This document shows, one piece after another, positions 42,588 through 50,065 of a DNA stretch of 50,065 bases; positions within the stretch are counted from its first letter, which is position 1; each line of letters begins with the position of its first letter. This DNA is from Planctomycetota bacterium. GTDB taxonomy: Bacteria > Planctomycetota > Phycisphaerae > UBA1845. The translations under genes and the position numbers were made by a program. Under the pieces are notes generated by a model that was not told the origin of the DNA, searched no databases, and saw only the letters and a program-made list of their open reading frames with translations. The stretch is taken from positions 1 to 50,065 of the forward strand of contig JACQFE010000066.1 of assembly GCA_016200265.1 (NCBI GenBank). The letters run 5' to 3'.

Positions 42588-42701
42588 TGGCAAGGCATCT
42601 CAAATTTGAAACTTCAGATCAGAGGTTCTTGTTTTCAGGTTGGAAAATCACGGTATCGACGATTCAGGTTTGATGCCTGAAATCTGAAATATCAGATTCC
42701 C
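42588..42701. repeat. Degenerate atctgaaat-type repeat between convergent genes
   Basis: AT-rich spacer with several related and inverted units: aaatttgaaacttcagatca, ttcaggtt, gattcaggtttgatgcctga and a perfect atctga-aata-tcagat hairpin at 42682-42697. It contains no gene and may help end both convergent transcripts. Confidence 0.5.
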
Positions 42702-44447
42702 CTACTTGCTGAGTCGATCCACAGCCTGCCTCGCCTCAACGTCATCAGGATTTTTCTGCACGGCCTTTTGAAACGCTTGCAACGCCTCTTCGCGCCGTCC
42801 GGAATTCTCCAACGCCACACCCAAATTGAACTGAATGCCCGGCAAATCCGGCTTTGCCGCCAGCGCCGCGCGATAGTGGAGAATCGCCTCTCCATAATTC
42901 CCCTGCAACGCCAGTGCCATCGCAAGATTCAGATGACACTCCGACGATTCAGGAAATGCTCGAAGTCCTAGAACAAAATATGCTTCCGCTTCCACGAGGT
43001 CGCCGTGTGCGGCCAGAGCCATGCCCGCATTCATGACGGCCATCGCGTCCAAACGGTGCTCATCTTGGATTCGCCAATTGATGGGTATGCCGATCGCAAG
43101 AGCCACGATGACAGCAGGAACGAGGGATGTGTATTGCTTTCTTCCAATTCTTCGGACGAATCCAACGCATCCAATGGCCGCAAAAAGCATCAGCGGAGGA
43201 ACCAATGGAAATCGATATCGCCCCAGTACATAGAATGCCGCTACTGCGACCGACATTCCTGTCAGCATCAGATACACCGGCCAGAGCTTGTCTTGCTGCC
43301 GCCATTTCAGCGCGAGTCCCATCGCGGCAAGCGGGCAAAGCACTCCGAAGTGCCAATATCGCGTCACTTGAAGGATGGGAGAAGACTCTGCATAGACGGC
43401 ATCACTCTCCACGTCGGCGACTTCATAGTGGTTCCAAGTGAGCGTCATTTTCCAGCCCAGCAGGCGCAGCCAACCGCCGAAATCAAGACCGATGTCCGCC
43501 CAGGCGCGGCTCATCCAATAGCTTGAAACTTCGTGCGCAGTGAGGCGGCGACACATCGCGCTCTGTGCCAGATTTGTGGCATCGGCGCGCTCATATTCCG
43601 GCGACTCATGGCCGGGAACCAGCGGATCGTATCGGCCGCTCGCCCCGCGATGATTGCCGATGTAGAAATTGGGACCGGCCTGAAACGTGGTGATCGACCA
43701 TTCGCCTGACACGCCTCGATTGCGGATCGCAACTGGCAATAGCATCATCGCCATGCCAATCAGAAAGAGACCTGTGTGAAGAATGTGAGTTTTGCGCGAA
43801 CCCGCGCCGCGAAACGGGGCCAAGCCGACAACGATCCACACCAGCGCATTCTCACGAACCAGCGCGAGCAAACCGAGAGCAACTCCCGCCAGGAGCCATC
43901 CCACTCGTGACCGGTCAACGATCGCCCGAGCCGTCGCGGCCAAGAAGGCGCACGTAAGCAGCGAACCCAGTGAGGCCTTCTGTACGATACCGTCATAAAA
44001 GACTGCCGGCCCGTACAGCGCAAGCATCGCCGCCGCGACCAAGCCCGCCGCCGCACCAAGCCATTTCCGCGCCGCGAACCAGAGCAGCCACACACCCGCC
44101 GCCCCGAAGGCGCATTGCATTAGGAGAATCTTCCACACGCCTTCGCCTGCGGCTTTGAACAAGACGGCAATCACGTAAGGGTAGAGCGGTGCCTGATAGT
44201 ATCCTTCGTGGCCAATCCAATCGCCTTGTGCAATCCGCTGTGCCCACTCGTAGTAGCTCGCGGCGTCGCCGATCGGGTACCGGGCCGTTGGAACATCGCG
44301 AGTGCTTGTGATATTGATGACGCGAAGCGTGAAGGCAATGACGACGATAGTGGCGAGAATCCATCGTTCACGCCGCGCCTTCGCTACCGAAGAAGTACGC
44401 ACCGATGGATTCGAAACTACCTGTTCGGTCTTGGGTAATGCGCTCAA
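42702..44447 (-). CDS. GT39-like membrane glycosyltransferase with TPR tail
   Basis: 581 residues. The N-terminal part is a polytopic PMT/ArnT-like glycosyltransferase: a first helix (WILATIVVIAFTLRVINI), the acidic luminal loop YPIGDAASYYEWAQRIAQGD, then YYQAPLYPYVIAVLF and about nine further helices. The last 120 residues are three tetratricopeptide repeats (AEAYFVLGLRAFPESSECHL, GEAILHYRAALAAKPDLPGI, EEALQAFQKAVQKNPDDVEA). It would transfer sugars from a lipid carrier at the outer membrane face. The start is TTG 44447; on the minus strand TATAAT ends nine bases upstream, suggesting a very short leader. Confidence 0.85.
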   Translation of the reverse strand: MSALPKTEQVVSNPSVRTSSVAKARRERWILATIVVIAFTLRVINITSTRDVPTARYPIGDAASYYEWAQRIAQGDWIGHEGYYQAPLYPYVIAVLFKAAGEGVWKILLMQCAFGAAGVWLLWFAARKWLGAAAGLVAAAMLALYGPAVFYDGIVQKASLGSLLTCAFLAATARAIVDRSRVGWLLAGVALGLLALVRENALVWIVVGLAPFRGAGSRKTHILHTGLFLIGMAMMLLPVAIRNRGVSGEWSITTFQAGPNFYIGNHRGASGRYDPLVPGHESPEYERADATNLAQSAMCRRLTAHEVSSYWMSRAWADIGLDFGGWLRLLGWKMTLTWNHYEVADVESDAVYAESSPILQVTRYWHFGVLCPLAAMGLALKWRQQDKLWPVYLMLTGMSVAVAAFYVLGRYRFPLVPPLMLFAAIGCVGFVRRIGRKQYTSLVPAVIVALAIGIPINWRIQDEHRLDAMAVMNAGMALAAHGDLVEAEAYFVLGLRAFPESSECHLNLAMALALQGNYGEAILHYRAALAAKPDLPGIQFNLGVALENSGRREEALQAFQKAVQKNPDDVEARQAVDRLSK

Positions 44448-44473
44448 CGAATTGGGATTATAAGGGGACCAAT

Positions 44474-44500
44474 AAAAAAGGGTGCATCAAGATGCACCCT
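44474..44500 (-). terminator. Intrinsic terminator after rpoD
   Basis: A perfect 10-bp hairpin (agggtgcatc-aa-gatgcaccct, 44479-44500) is followed on the minus strand by a run of six T. It lies about 140 bases past the rpoD stop and just upstream of the next minus-strand gene. Confidence 0.75.
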
Positions 44501-44558
44501 ACTGCGAATCATGATTATGCAGTTGCCTGAAGCCGTCTGTGACGCTTCCATGCCCTCG

Positions 44559-44628
44559 GTCATGCTGAGCGAAGCGAAGCATCTCGTACTTGAGATTCTT
44601 CGGTCGCCGTTGGCCACCTCAGAATGAC
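44559..44628. repeat. REP-like imperfect palindrome (ctgagcgaagcgaag type)
   Basis: The left arm gtcatgctgagcgaagcgaa, continuing gcatctc, pairs imperfectly with tgagattcttcgg and cctcagaatgac on the right. This tcat-ctgagcgaagcgaag-atct theme is a widespread intergenic palindrome in environmental bacterial genomes. One copy in this window, between rpoD's stop and its terminator. Confidence 0.6.
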
Positions 44629-44638
44629 GCCGTTGTCA

Positions 44639-46444
44639 TCAACTCGACACCGCGGGCTGCAAATTCTCCAGGAAGCCTTCGAGCTTTCGGGCGCGGACCG
44701 GATGTTGCAATTTGCGAATGGCTTTGGCCTCCACCTGCCGCACGCGCTCGCGCGTCACCTTGAAAATCTTGCCGACTTCCTCGAGCGTGTACGTGTAGCC
44801 GTCGCCGATCCCGTATCGCAACTTGATGATCTCGCGTTCGCGATACGTCAGCGTCTTGAGAACTTCCTCGACGCGGTCCTTGAGCATTCCGTCACCGGCA
44901 GTACCCACCGGAGACTCAATGCTCTCATCTTCAATAAAGTCGCCGAAGTACGAATCTTCGCTTTCGCCCACAGGCCGATCGAGTGAGATCGGATGCCGCG
45001 AAATTTTCAGCACGCGGCGACATTCAGAAATCGGCATCTTCGCCCGATGGGCGATTTCGTCGATGGTCGGCTCGCGACCGAGGTCCTGCAAGAGCTCTTT
45101 GCTGATGTTTCGCAGGCGGCTCATGGTCTCGATCATGTGCACCGGGATACGAATCGTCCGAGCATGATCCGCGATCGCTCGCGTGATCGCCTGTCGAATC
45201 CACCACGTCGCGTACGTGCTGAACTTGTAGCCGCGCTTGTATTCGTACTTATCCACGGCGCGCATCAAGCCGGTGTTGCCTTCCTGAATGATATCAAGGA
45301 ATGACAACCCGCGATTGCGATATTTCTTGGCAATGCTCACCACGAGGCGAAGGTTCCCCCCGGACAGGCATCGCTTCGCATCTTCATATTCGGAGAACAC
45401 GCGCTGAATGGTCGTAAGTCGTTGACCGAGAGCCGCAGAATCCTCCAGGCAAAGCGAGCGAATTCCGGAAATTTCATCTTCAATCGCGGCGATTTCGTCC
45501 TCCGGCATTGTTGGCCGCTTCTTTTGCTGAATGAGTCGCTTCTCCAGTTCAGACTGCTTACGGAAAAGCCCACGAAGCTTTTTCATCAGCGGCTGGATGC
45601 GACTGGTTCGCAGCGATAGCTCTTCGAGCAGCTTCGAAATTTTTCGGCGACGCTCACGAATACTCAATTGCAGGTCGCGGCGGGCGGCCGCGGCAAGCCG
45701 CGACGACTGCAACTCCGTCCACGCCTCTTCATTTTTCTTGAGCAGTGTACGCACCGTCTGCAGGTTATAAGGAATGCGCGAACTGATGCGTGTCTTGGCC
45801 GCATGCTCCGACGTCGAAATCTTCATCGTCCGATCGAACGGCAGGGTCCCATCATGCACCTGCTGAAGAATATCCACCGCAAGATTGGCGCAGTAATCGC
45901 TTTCCAGCACTTTCTGACGGAAGGCCATTCGGGTGAGCTCAATCTTCTTCGCCAGTCGAATTTCCTCTTCACGCGTAAGCAGAGGAATTTCGCCCATCTG
46001 CGTCAGGTACATTCGCACGGGGTCGTCGATTCGCTTGGGACCCGGCTCGTCAACAACTTCCGCAATATCATCGAGCTCGAATTCGTCCGCATCCGGCAGC
46101 GCAGGAATAACTCCGTCATCGGGCGGATGGACTTGCGCTTTTGAATCAGCGGCTTTCGAAGTCTGCGCATCAGAATTGACTAGCGGACGATGGACGATCG
46201 GCTCTCGCCTTGCCGCACGAATGCGCGGAGCGAGCTTGGCCGCATCAATCTCATCCAGCGTCTCGACCTTGGCGGCCTCCAGACGAAGCAAAATGAGTTC
46301 AAGCTGGGTCGGATCAATGGCGTCGTCCGGAAGAATGGCGTTCATCTCTTCCCAGGTGACGAAGCCCCGCTTCGCGCCGCGATCAAGAAGCTCGGTAATT
46401 GCCGTCTCGATCGAATTCACAGCTTGTCCCATTGCTTCAGTCAT
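44639..46444 (-). CDS. rpoD: Primary RNA polymerase sigma factor RpoD
   Basis: 601 residues. Region 1.1 is at the N-terminus ([20 protein letters not shown]). Region 1.2 is [21 protein letters not shown] non-conserved insert spans about 190-330. Region 2 is [20 protein letters not shown] and [20 protein letters not shown]. Region 3 is [13 protein letters not shown]. Region 4.2 is [20 protein letters not shown], then [12 protein letters not shown]. This is the housekeeping sigma, in agreement with the consensus -35/-10 promoter at 37467. GGAG lies six bases before the ATG. It follows dnaG by 31 bases, the classical macromolecular-synthesis order. Confidence 0.97.
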   Translation of the reverse strand: MTEAMGQAVNSIETAITELLDRGAKRGFVTWEEMNAILPDDAIDPTQLELILLRLEAAKVETLDEIDAAKLAPRIRAARREPIVHRPLVNSDAQTSKAADSKAQVHPPDDGVIPALPDADEFELDDIAEVVDEPGPKRIDDPVRMYLTQMGEIPLLTREEEIRLAKKIELTRMAFRQKVLESDYCANLAVDILQQVHDGTLPFDRTMKISTSEHAAKTRISSRIPYNLQTVRTLLKKNEEAWTELQSSRLAAAARRDLQLSIRERRRKISKLLEELSLRTSRIQPLMKKLRGLFRKQSELEKRLIQQKKRPTMPEDEIAAIEDEISGIRSLCLEDSAALGQRLTTIQRVFSEYEDAKRCLSGGNLRLVVSIAKKYRNRGLSFLDIIQEGNTGLMRAVDKYEYKRGYKFSTYATWWIRQAITRAIADHARTIRIPVHMIETMSRLRNISKELLQDLGREPTIDEIAHRAKMPISECRRVLKISRHPISLDRPVGESEDSYFGDFIEDESIESPVGTAGDGMLKDRVEEVLKTLTYREREIIKLRYGIGDGYTYTLEEVGKIFKVTRERVRQVEAKAIRKLQHPVRARKLEGFLENLQPAVSS

Positions 46445-46475
46445 GATTGCTCCGTGATATTTGAATCGCTCCCCA

Positions 46476-48299
46476 CTATCCCACGACTTCGCTGCTTACT
46501 GCCCCGACTGTCCCATCCGAGTCAGCGGTTCGATCGATGCTCGATCCGCCGACTACACCACGAACCATTCGCTTCGGGGCAAAATGTCGATACGTCTGCA
46601 CTGCCTCGGCAGACTCTATTTTTCCGTGTTTCGCGATCCGCGACGCTGCAAGGCGAAGCGTCGCGGCAAAGTTGCCACGAGCTGCACCGCGACGGACCAA
46701 CTCGCCTATTCGCTCCGCATCGCCGGTGTCACTGCAACGAGCCAGCACGTCGGTCAGACGTACTTCTTGTGACTCGGCGGACAAATCTCGAAGCGCAATG
46801 GCAATTCGCCGATCGCATTCGTTCATAATTCTTTCAAATCCCGCCGCCTGCTCGAACCCATGAAGCAGGGCGGGCTCGTTCAACAAGATTTCAAGCACGT
46901 GCGTCCATGCCGCCTGCTCTTCATTGCGAGGCCGCAATGTATTCGCCGTCACAGCATCTCGCGTCGCCGCCGCAGGCGCGGAGGGCCGCAAAGGCCTCGG
47001 CTTCATCAGCCGGGAGATTTCCTCGCGACCCATCTGCAAAAGATGGGCGACCTGGTTGATCAGCAGGCCTCGCTGAATTGCATCCATGGCTTGTGCGGAG
47101 GCCGACTCGCCAACGACGCGAAGGAAATCGACAATCGCTTCCCGCTTCGCGGCGTCCGACGTGTCCGCGGAAAATCGCGATCGCGTCGCAAGCCACTTGA
47201 ATTCTAGCGCGTCGACCGCTCGCTTCAACACGTCCGAAAACGCTACCTTGTCATGATGTTGTAAGAACTCGCTGGGATCCTTACCGTCCGGTATTCGGGC
47301 CAGTTTCACCTTCACGGAACGCGGAAGGGCCACGGAAATCGCACGATCCGCCGCAGTTTCGCCGGCCGAATCAGAGTCAAATAACAAAACAATTTCCGCG
47401 CAGAATCTGCGCACGAGATCAATCTGTGCTTCTGTAAGCGCAGTGCCGAGTGAAGCAACAGTTTCGCTAACCCCCGCCTGCTGGCAGGCAATACAGTCGG
47501 TGTATCCTTCAACGACGACCACCCGACCATTCGACGACATCGCCTCACGGGCCAGGTGGATTCCGTAGAGGTTGCGACCTTTGTCGAATAGCGCGTTCTG
47601 GCGAGTGTTCAAATACTTCGCCTTGTCTTCCGCCAGCGTTCGACCACCGAACCCAATCACCCGACCCGTCTGGTCATGAATTGGGAACATCAGGCGATTG
47701 CGGAATGTGTCGTACAGCTCACCGGACTCACCGCGGCGAATCAGGTCGGCCGCAAGCAACACGGGAATCGCAAAACCAGCCCGATTGGCCGCCAATTGCA
47801 ATGCCCGACCATTTTCGACCGCAAGCCCAACACCAAAGGTCACTGCCGTGGACTTGCTAAATCCCCGGCCAAAAAAATATTCTTGAGCGGGCTGACCGGC
47901 ACCACTGGTAAAATTCGATCGAAAGAACTCCAAAGCCCATACATTGACCCGTGCGATGTCCTGTCGGCTTACTTCATCACCCTCGATGCCGCTCGAAACG
48001 GTTCTTGGCTCATCAAGCGCGACCCCGGCTCGATCAGCAAGCAGCCGGAACGCCTCCATGAACGGTATGTTCTCCCGTTGCTGAACAAAGCTGAAAATGT
48101 CGCCACCCTTGCCGCACCCAAAGCACTTGAACAGCCCAAGCTCCGGATTCACGGTAAATGAGGGCGTTTTCTCGGAATGAAACGGGCAAAGCCCCAACCA
48201 TCGCTTGCCGGAACGCTTCAAGCTGACGTGTTCGGAGATCAGTTGATGAATATCGATGCGATCGAGAACTTGCCGTTTTTTCAATTCCAGATTGAACAA
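46476..48299 (-). CDS. dnaG: DNA primase DnaG
   Basis: About 607 residues. The N-terminal CHC2 zinc finger is [15 protein letters not shown] with [18 protein letters not shown]. The TOPRIM domain is [17 protein letters not shown] with [18 protein letters not shown]. The C-terminal helicase-binding domain (residues about 450-607) is divergent. There is no ATG in the N-terminal region; I chose TTG 48299 because GAGGG lies eight bases upstream. TTG 48284 or an earlier start up to 48395 are possible. Divergent from folK, upstream of rpoD in the same direction. Confidence 0.95.
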   Translation of the reverse strand: MFNLELKKRQVLDRIDIHQLISEHVSLKRSGKRWLGLCPFHSEKTPSFTVNPELGLFKCFGCGKGGDIFSFVQQRENIPFMEAFRLLADRAGVALDEPRTVSSGIEGDEVSRQDIARVNVWALEFFRSNFTSGAGQPAQEYFFGRGFSKSTAVTFGVGLAVENGRALQLAANRAGFAIPVLLAADLIRRGESGELYDTFRNRLMFPIHDQTGRVIGFGGRTLAEDKAKYLNTRQNALFDKGRNLYGIHLAREAMSSNGRVVVVEGYTDCIACQQAGVSETVASLGTALTEAQIDLVRRFCAEIVLLFDSDSAGETAADRAISVALPRSVKVKLARIPDGKDPSEFLQHHDKVAFSDVLKRAVDALEFKWLATRSRFSADTSDAAKREAIVDFLRVVGESASAQAMDAIQRGLLINQVAHLLQMGREEISRLMKPRPLRPSAPAAATRDAVTANTLRPRNEEQAAWTHVLEILLNEPALLHGFEQAAGFERIMNECDRRIAIALRDLSAESQEVRLTDVLARCSDTGDAERIGELVRRGAARGNFAATLRLAASRIAKHGKIESAEAVQTYRHFAPKRMVRGVVGGSSIDRTADSDGTVGAVSSEVVG

Positions 48300-48522
48300 C
48301 GGTCTTGCCCTCAAAGCCGATATGCCAACCAGCGCCCCAAAAAGGGCTATTTTCGACACGCGCGAACGAGTCAGGACATACACTTCAAATTGCAAACTGT
48401 TAGTTTGGCGTGATCCTGCTCCCTACCGCTTAAAATATACAGCGCTTTTCCCGGACCGTCAAATATATTCATTCAAATTACGGAGTATGATTGATTCAAT
48501 TTTTCTCGGCAAAATGTGCCCC

Positions 48523-49068
48523 ATGTCGATCTGCTACCTTTCTATTGGATCCAACCTCGGTGACCGAATCAAATCCATGAGCTCGGCGATTCGGGCAATT
48601 GCGGCAATAAAGGGAATTGAGTTCGATCCCGTGGCCGATGCGGCCTCACTTTATGAATCATCTCCTGTGGGAGTTACGGGACAAAGCGACTACCTGAATT
48701 CCGCCCTCCGGCTGCGAACGAATACTACTCCATGGCGATTGCTGGAAGCCCTGCAGTCGATCGAATCAAGCCTTGGACGGGTGCGTTCAGAGCGTTGGGC
48801 AAGCCGAACAATCGACTTGGACCTGCTACTCTACGGTGACACCATCCTAAATGAGCCGGATTTGGCGATCCCCCATCCCAGAATGCACGAACGCTTGTTC
48901 GTCCTCGAACCACTGGCCGAGCTCGCCTCCAGTCTCCTTCATCCCATCGTACATAAGACGGTTACGGAGCTAGCGGCAAATGCCCGGACTATGCGCCCTG
49001 ACGAACGAGCCCAACGGATCGCAGGCCCGGAGTGGACAGCGTGGGATAGGGCCGGTCTCAGCGGGTGA
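48523..49068 (+). CDS. folK: 2-amino-4-hydroxy-6-hydroxymethyldihydropteridine pyrophosphokinase
   Basis: About 181 residues. FolK (HPPK) transfers pyrophosphate to 6-hydroxymethyldihydropterin in folate synthesis. Signatures: CYLSIGSNLGDRIKSM at the N-terminus, LYESSPVGVTGQSDYLNSAL, LQSIESSLGRVRSERWASRT, the signature RTIDLDLLLYGD and IPHPRMHERLFVLEPLAELA. ATG 48523 gives the usual N-terminus; ATGs at 48514 and 48487 are in frame. The longer frame back to 48256 overlaps dnaG and is noise. The neighbouring folate genes are absent. Confidence 0.95.
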   Translation: MSICYLSIGSNLGDRIKSMSSAIRAIAAIKGIEFDPVADAASLYESSPVGVTGQSDYLNSALRLRTNTTPWRLLEALQSIESSLGRVRSERWASRTIDLDLLLYGDTILNEPDLAIPHPRMHERLFVLEPLAELASSLLHPIVHKTVTELAANARTMRPDERAQRIAGPEWTAWDRAGLSG

Positions 49069-49221
49069 AAGCACGGGTCGAAAACCCCAGCCACATGGTC
49101 CTTGATGTGCTAGCAACGCAGACTCGACCGGACTGTGTGAAATTGCTAGTATTAACGATGTCTCCCCTGAATTGGCCTCTCATTGCAAACCGTCGGGCTA
49201 TGCCCCGATGAGGCTTGGATT

Positions 49222-50065
49222 ATGCGAATCTTTTGTAATCATCAGAGTTCATTTTGTGGGTTGATTGCTCTAACCGTTCTGGCAGCGTCCGCGTTTGAAG
49301 CCAGAGCCGCGATTCTGCAAACGGATGCTCATCTGACGGCCTCCGTCCAGGAGTTCATCAGCGGGCAGCCGGGCTCGTCCAGCGGCGACAGCGCAGACCA
49401 TGATCCGACGAATCAGACGCTGCCGATTCTCGCGTCGGCAAATCTCGTCTCCACGGATTTGAATGGAACCGTTCAAGCGCTGGGGCAATCGTTCAGCGCC
49501 TTTGCCGATCCGACGCGCCTCGATCAACCTGATCCCGAGGAACTCGCCTTGGAGGCCGCCTGCTATTCAAACTCCGCCGATTTCGCTTATGCGGTGGCCA
49601 CGAGCGCCGAAGAAGTGCGCACGGTTGTGTTCGCTTCGCCGGGCAGCACGGTCGCGCCGTCGGAGATCCAATTCCAGGCCAACGGGACTCGGCGGATTCA
49701 GAGCACGATTTTTCTCAACGGCGCGATATTGCTTTGGTCGACGGATGCACCGGAAAACGGAAGGTCGCTGTCCGCACTCATGGGGATCGAAATTACTCGC
49801 AACGACTCCGCCAAGCCGCTCTTTGTGGGTTCGCTTCAAGTGAATGGGAGCGACAATGCTTCGGCGGTGAAGGCGCATGTGCTCGTCACGGAGGAGGCCA
49901 CCGTCGATGATCTCGCGGCCCTTGGCGTTTCGGAAGCTGCGATCGAAAAGCTTCGGGCATTGGCCGAGAGCGGAACATTGCGAATCATCATCCTTCCGCC
50001 GCAGCAACACACCTACAACTATCGCGTGACGGCCGACGAACAGTTTCAGCTCACGGCGCAGCTTA
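49222..50065 (+). CDS. Exported hypothetical protein, 3' end beyond window
   Basis: The frame is open from ATG 49222 to the window end (281 codons). It starts with a signal peptide (MRIFCNHQSSFCGLIALTVL, then AASAFEARA). The mature part is beta-rich, opening AAILQTDAHLTASVQEFISG. It includes SADFAYAVATSAEEVRTVVF, NGTRRIQSTIFLNGAILLWS and ALMGIEITRNDSAKPLFVGS. A helical stretch (EEATVDDLAALGVSEAAIEK) sits near 235-260. I do not recognise a family; it has no cysteine repeats in the visible part. TGAGG lies about nine bases before the ATG. Confidence 0.65.
   Translation, partial: MRIFCNHQSSFCGLIALTVLAASAFEARAAILQTDAHLTASVQEFISGQPGSSSGDSADHDPTNQTLPILASANLVSTDLNGTVQALGQSFSAFADPTRLDQPDPEELALEAACYSNSADFAYAVATSAEEVRTVVFASPGSTVAPSEIQFQANGTRRIQSTIFLNGAILLWSTDAPENGRSLSALMGIEITRNDSAKPLFVGSLQVNGSDNASAVKAHVLVTEEATVDDLAALGVSEAAIEKLRALAESGTLRIIILPPQQHTYNYRVTADEQFQLTAQL

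Noticed and set aside
1..50065. tRNA, rRNA, tmRNA or CRISPR array
   Set aside because: No cloverleaf with a GTTCGA-type arm outside genes, no rRNA-like stretch, and no regularly spaced direct repeats were found by eye.

Overview
The window looks like a chromosomal segment of a moderately high-GC planctomycete, most likely of the Phycisphaerae side of the phylum. This is inferred from gene content: large secreted proteins with DCN.NG.PD.C calcium-binding repeats and dockerin-like tails, an ECF sigma factor next to an anti-sigma protein fused to an H-X9-DG domain, VanZ-like and CxxCxGRG membrane proteins, and FemAB-like and GT39/TPR envelope enzymes. No rRNA, tRNA, CRISPR array or phage was recognised. 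TGA is used as a normal stop codon throughout.

Layout. 1-134: the 5' end of an IS5-type insertion sequence. 149-3377: M42 peptidase, a stand-alone Clp N-domain protein and a thiolase. 3522-5924: an FG-GAP/calcium-repeat secreted protein. 6089-9810: a small hypothetical protein, VanZ-like protein, HDAC-family deacetylase and HAD hydrolase. 10080-11767: a seven-blade propeller/dockerin gene split by a frameshift at a homopolymer. 11908-13717: ECF sigma factor with fused anti-sigma/H-X9-DG protein. 13841-15340: GAF/sigma-54 activator. 15610-18836: lipoprotein, DAHP synthase and a dockerin protein. 19134-24303: UbiB-like kinase, convergent with an ECF sigma, zf-HC2 anti-sigma and PDZ-protein cluster. 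24447-26204: smpB, a palindromic repeat element and purM. 26213-32814: WecA-like transferase, FemAB/GNAT protein, ribF-nrnA, LpxL-like acyltransferase and MBL hydrolase. 32836-35483: a zinc-finger membrane protein broken by an in-frame TGA, then another calcium-repeat secreted protein. 35648-37380: comF-like and glxR-like genes, divergent. 37665-41576: a 1303-residue secreted metalloprotease preceded by a consensus sigma-70 promoter. 41577-42106: gene-poor but structured. 42107-44447: tadA and a GT39/TPR membrane protein. 44639-48299: dnaG-rpoD. 48523-49068: folK. 49222-end: a partial secreted protein.

Housekeeping genes (aroF, smpB, purM, ribF, nrnA, tadA, rpoD, dnaG, folK) are interleaved with envelope and secretion genes. 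Five secreted proteins carry dockerin-like or thrombospondin-3-like calcium motifs, and two of them share an additional C-terminal module of about 220 residues that I cannot name.

The points most worth following up are: the in-frame TGA inside a tandem CxxCxGRG membrane protein; the one-base frameshift between blades 4 and 5 of the propeller gene; the shared C-terminal module; the anti-sigma/H-X9-DG fusion; the palindromic repeat elements; and a minus-strand spot at 41605-41850 with a 13-nt perfect match to the 16S 3' end, an ideally spaced GTG mini-ORF and two strong hairpins.
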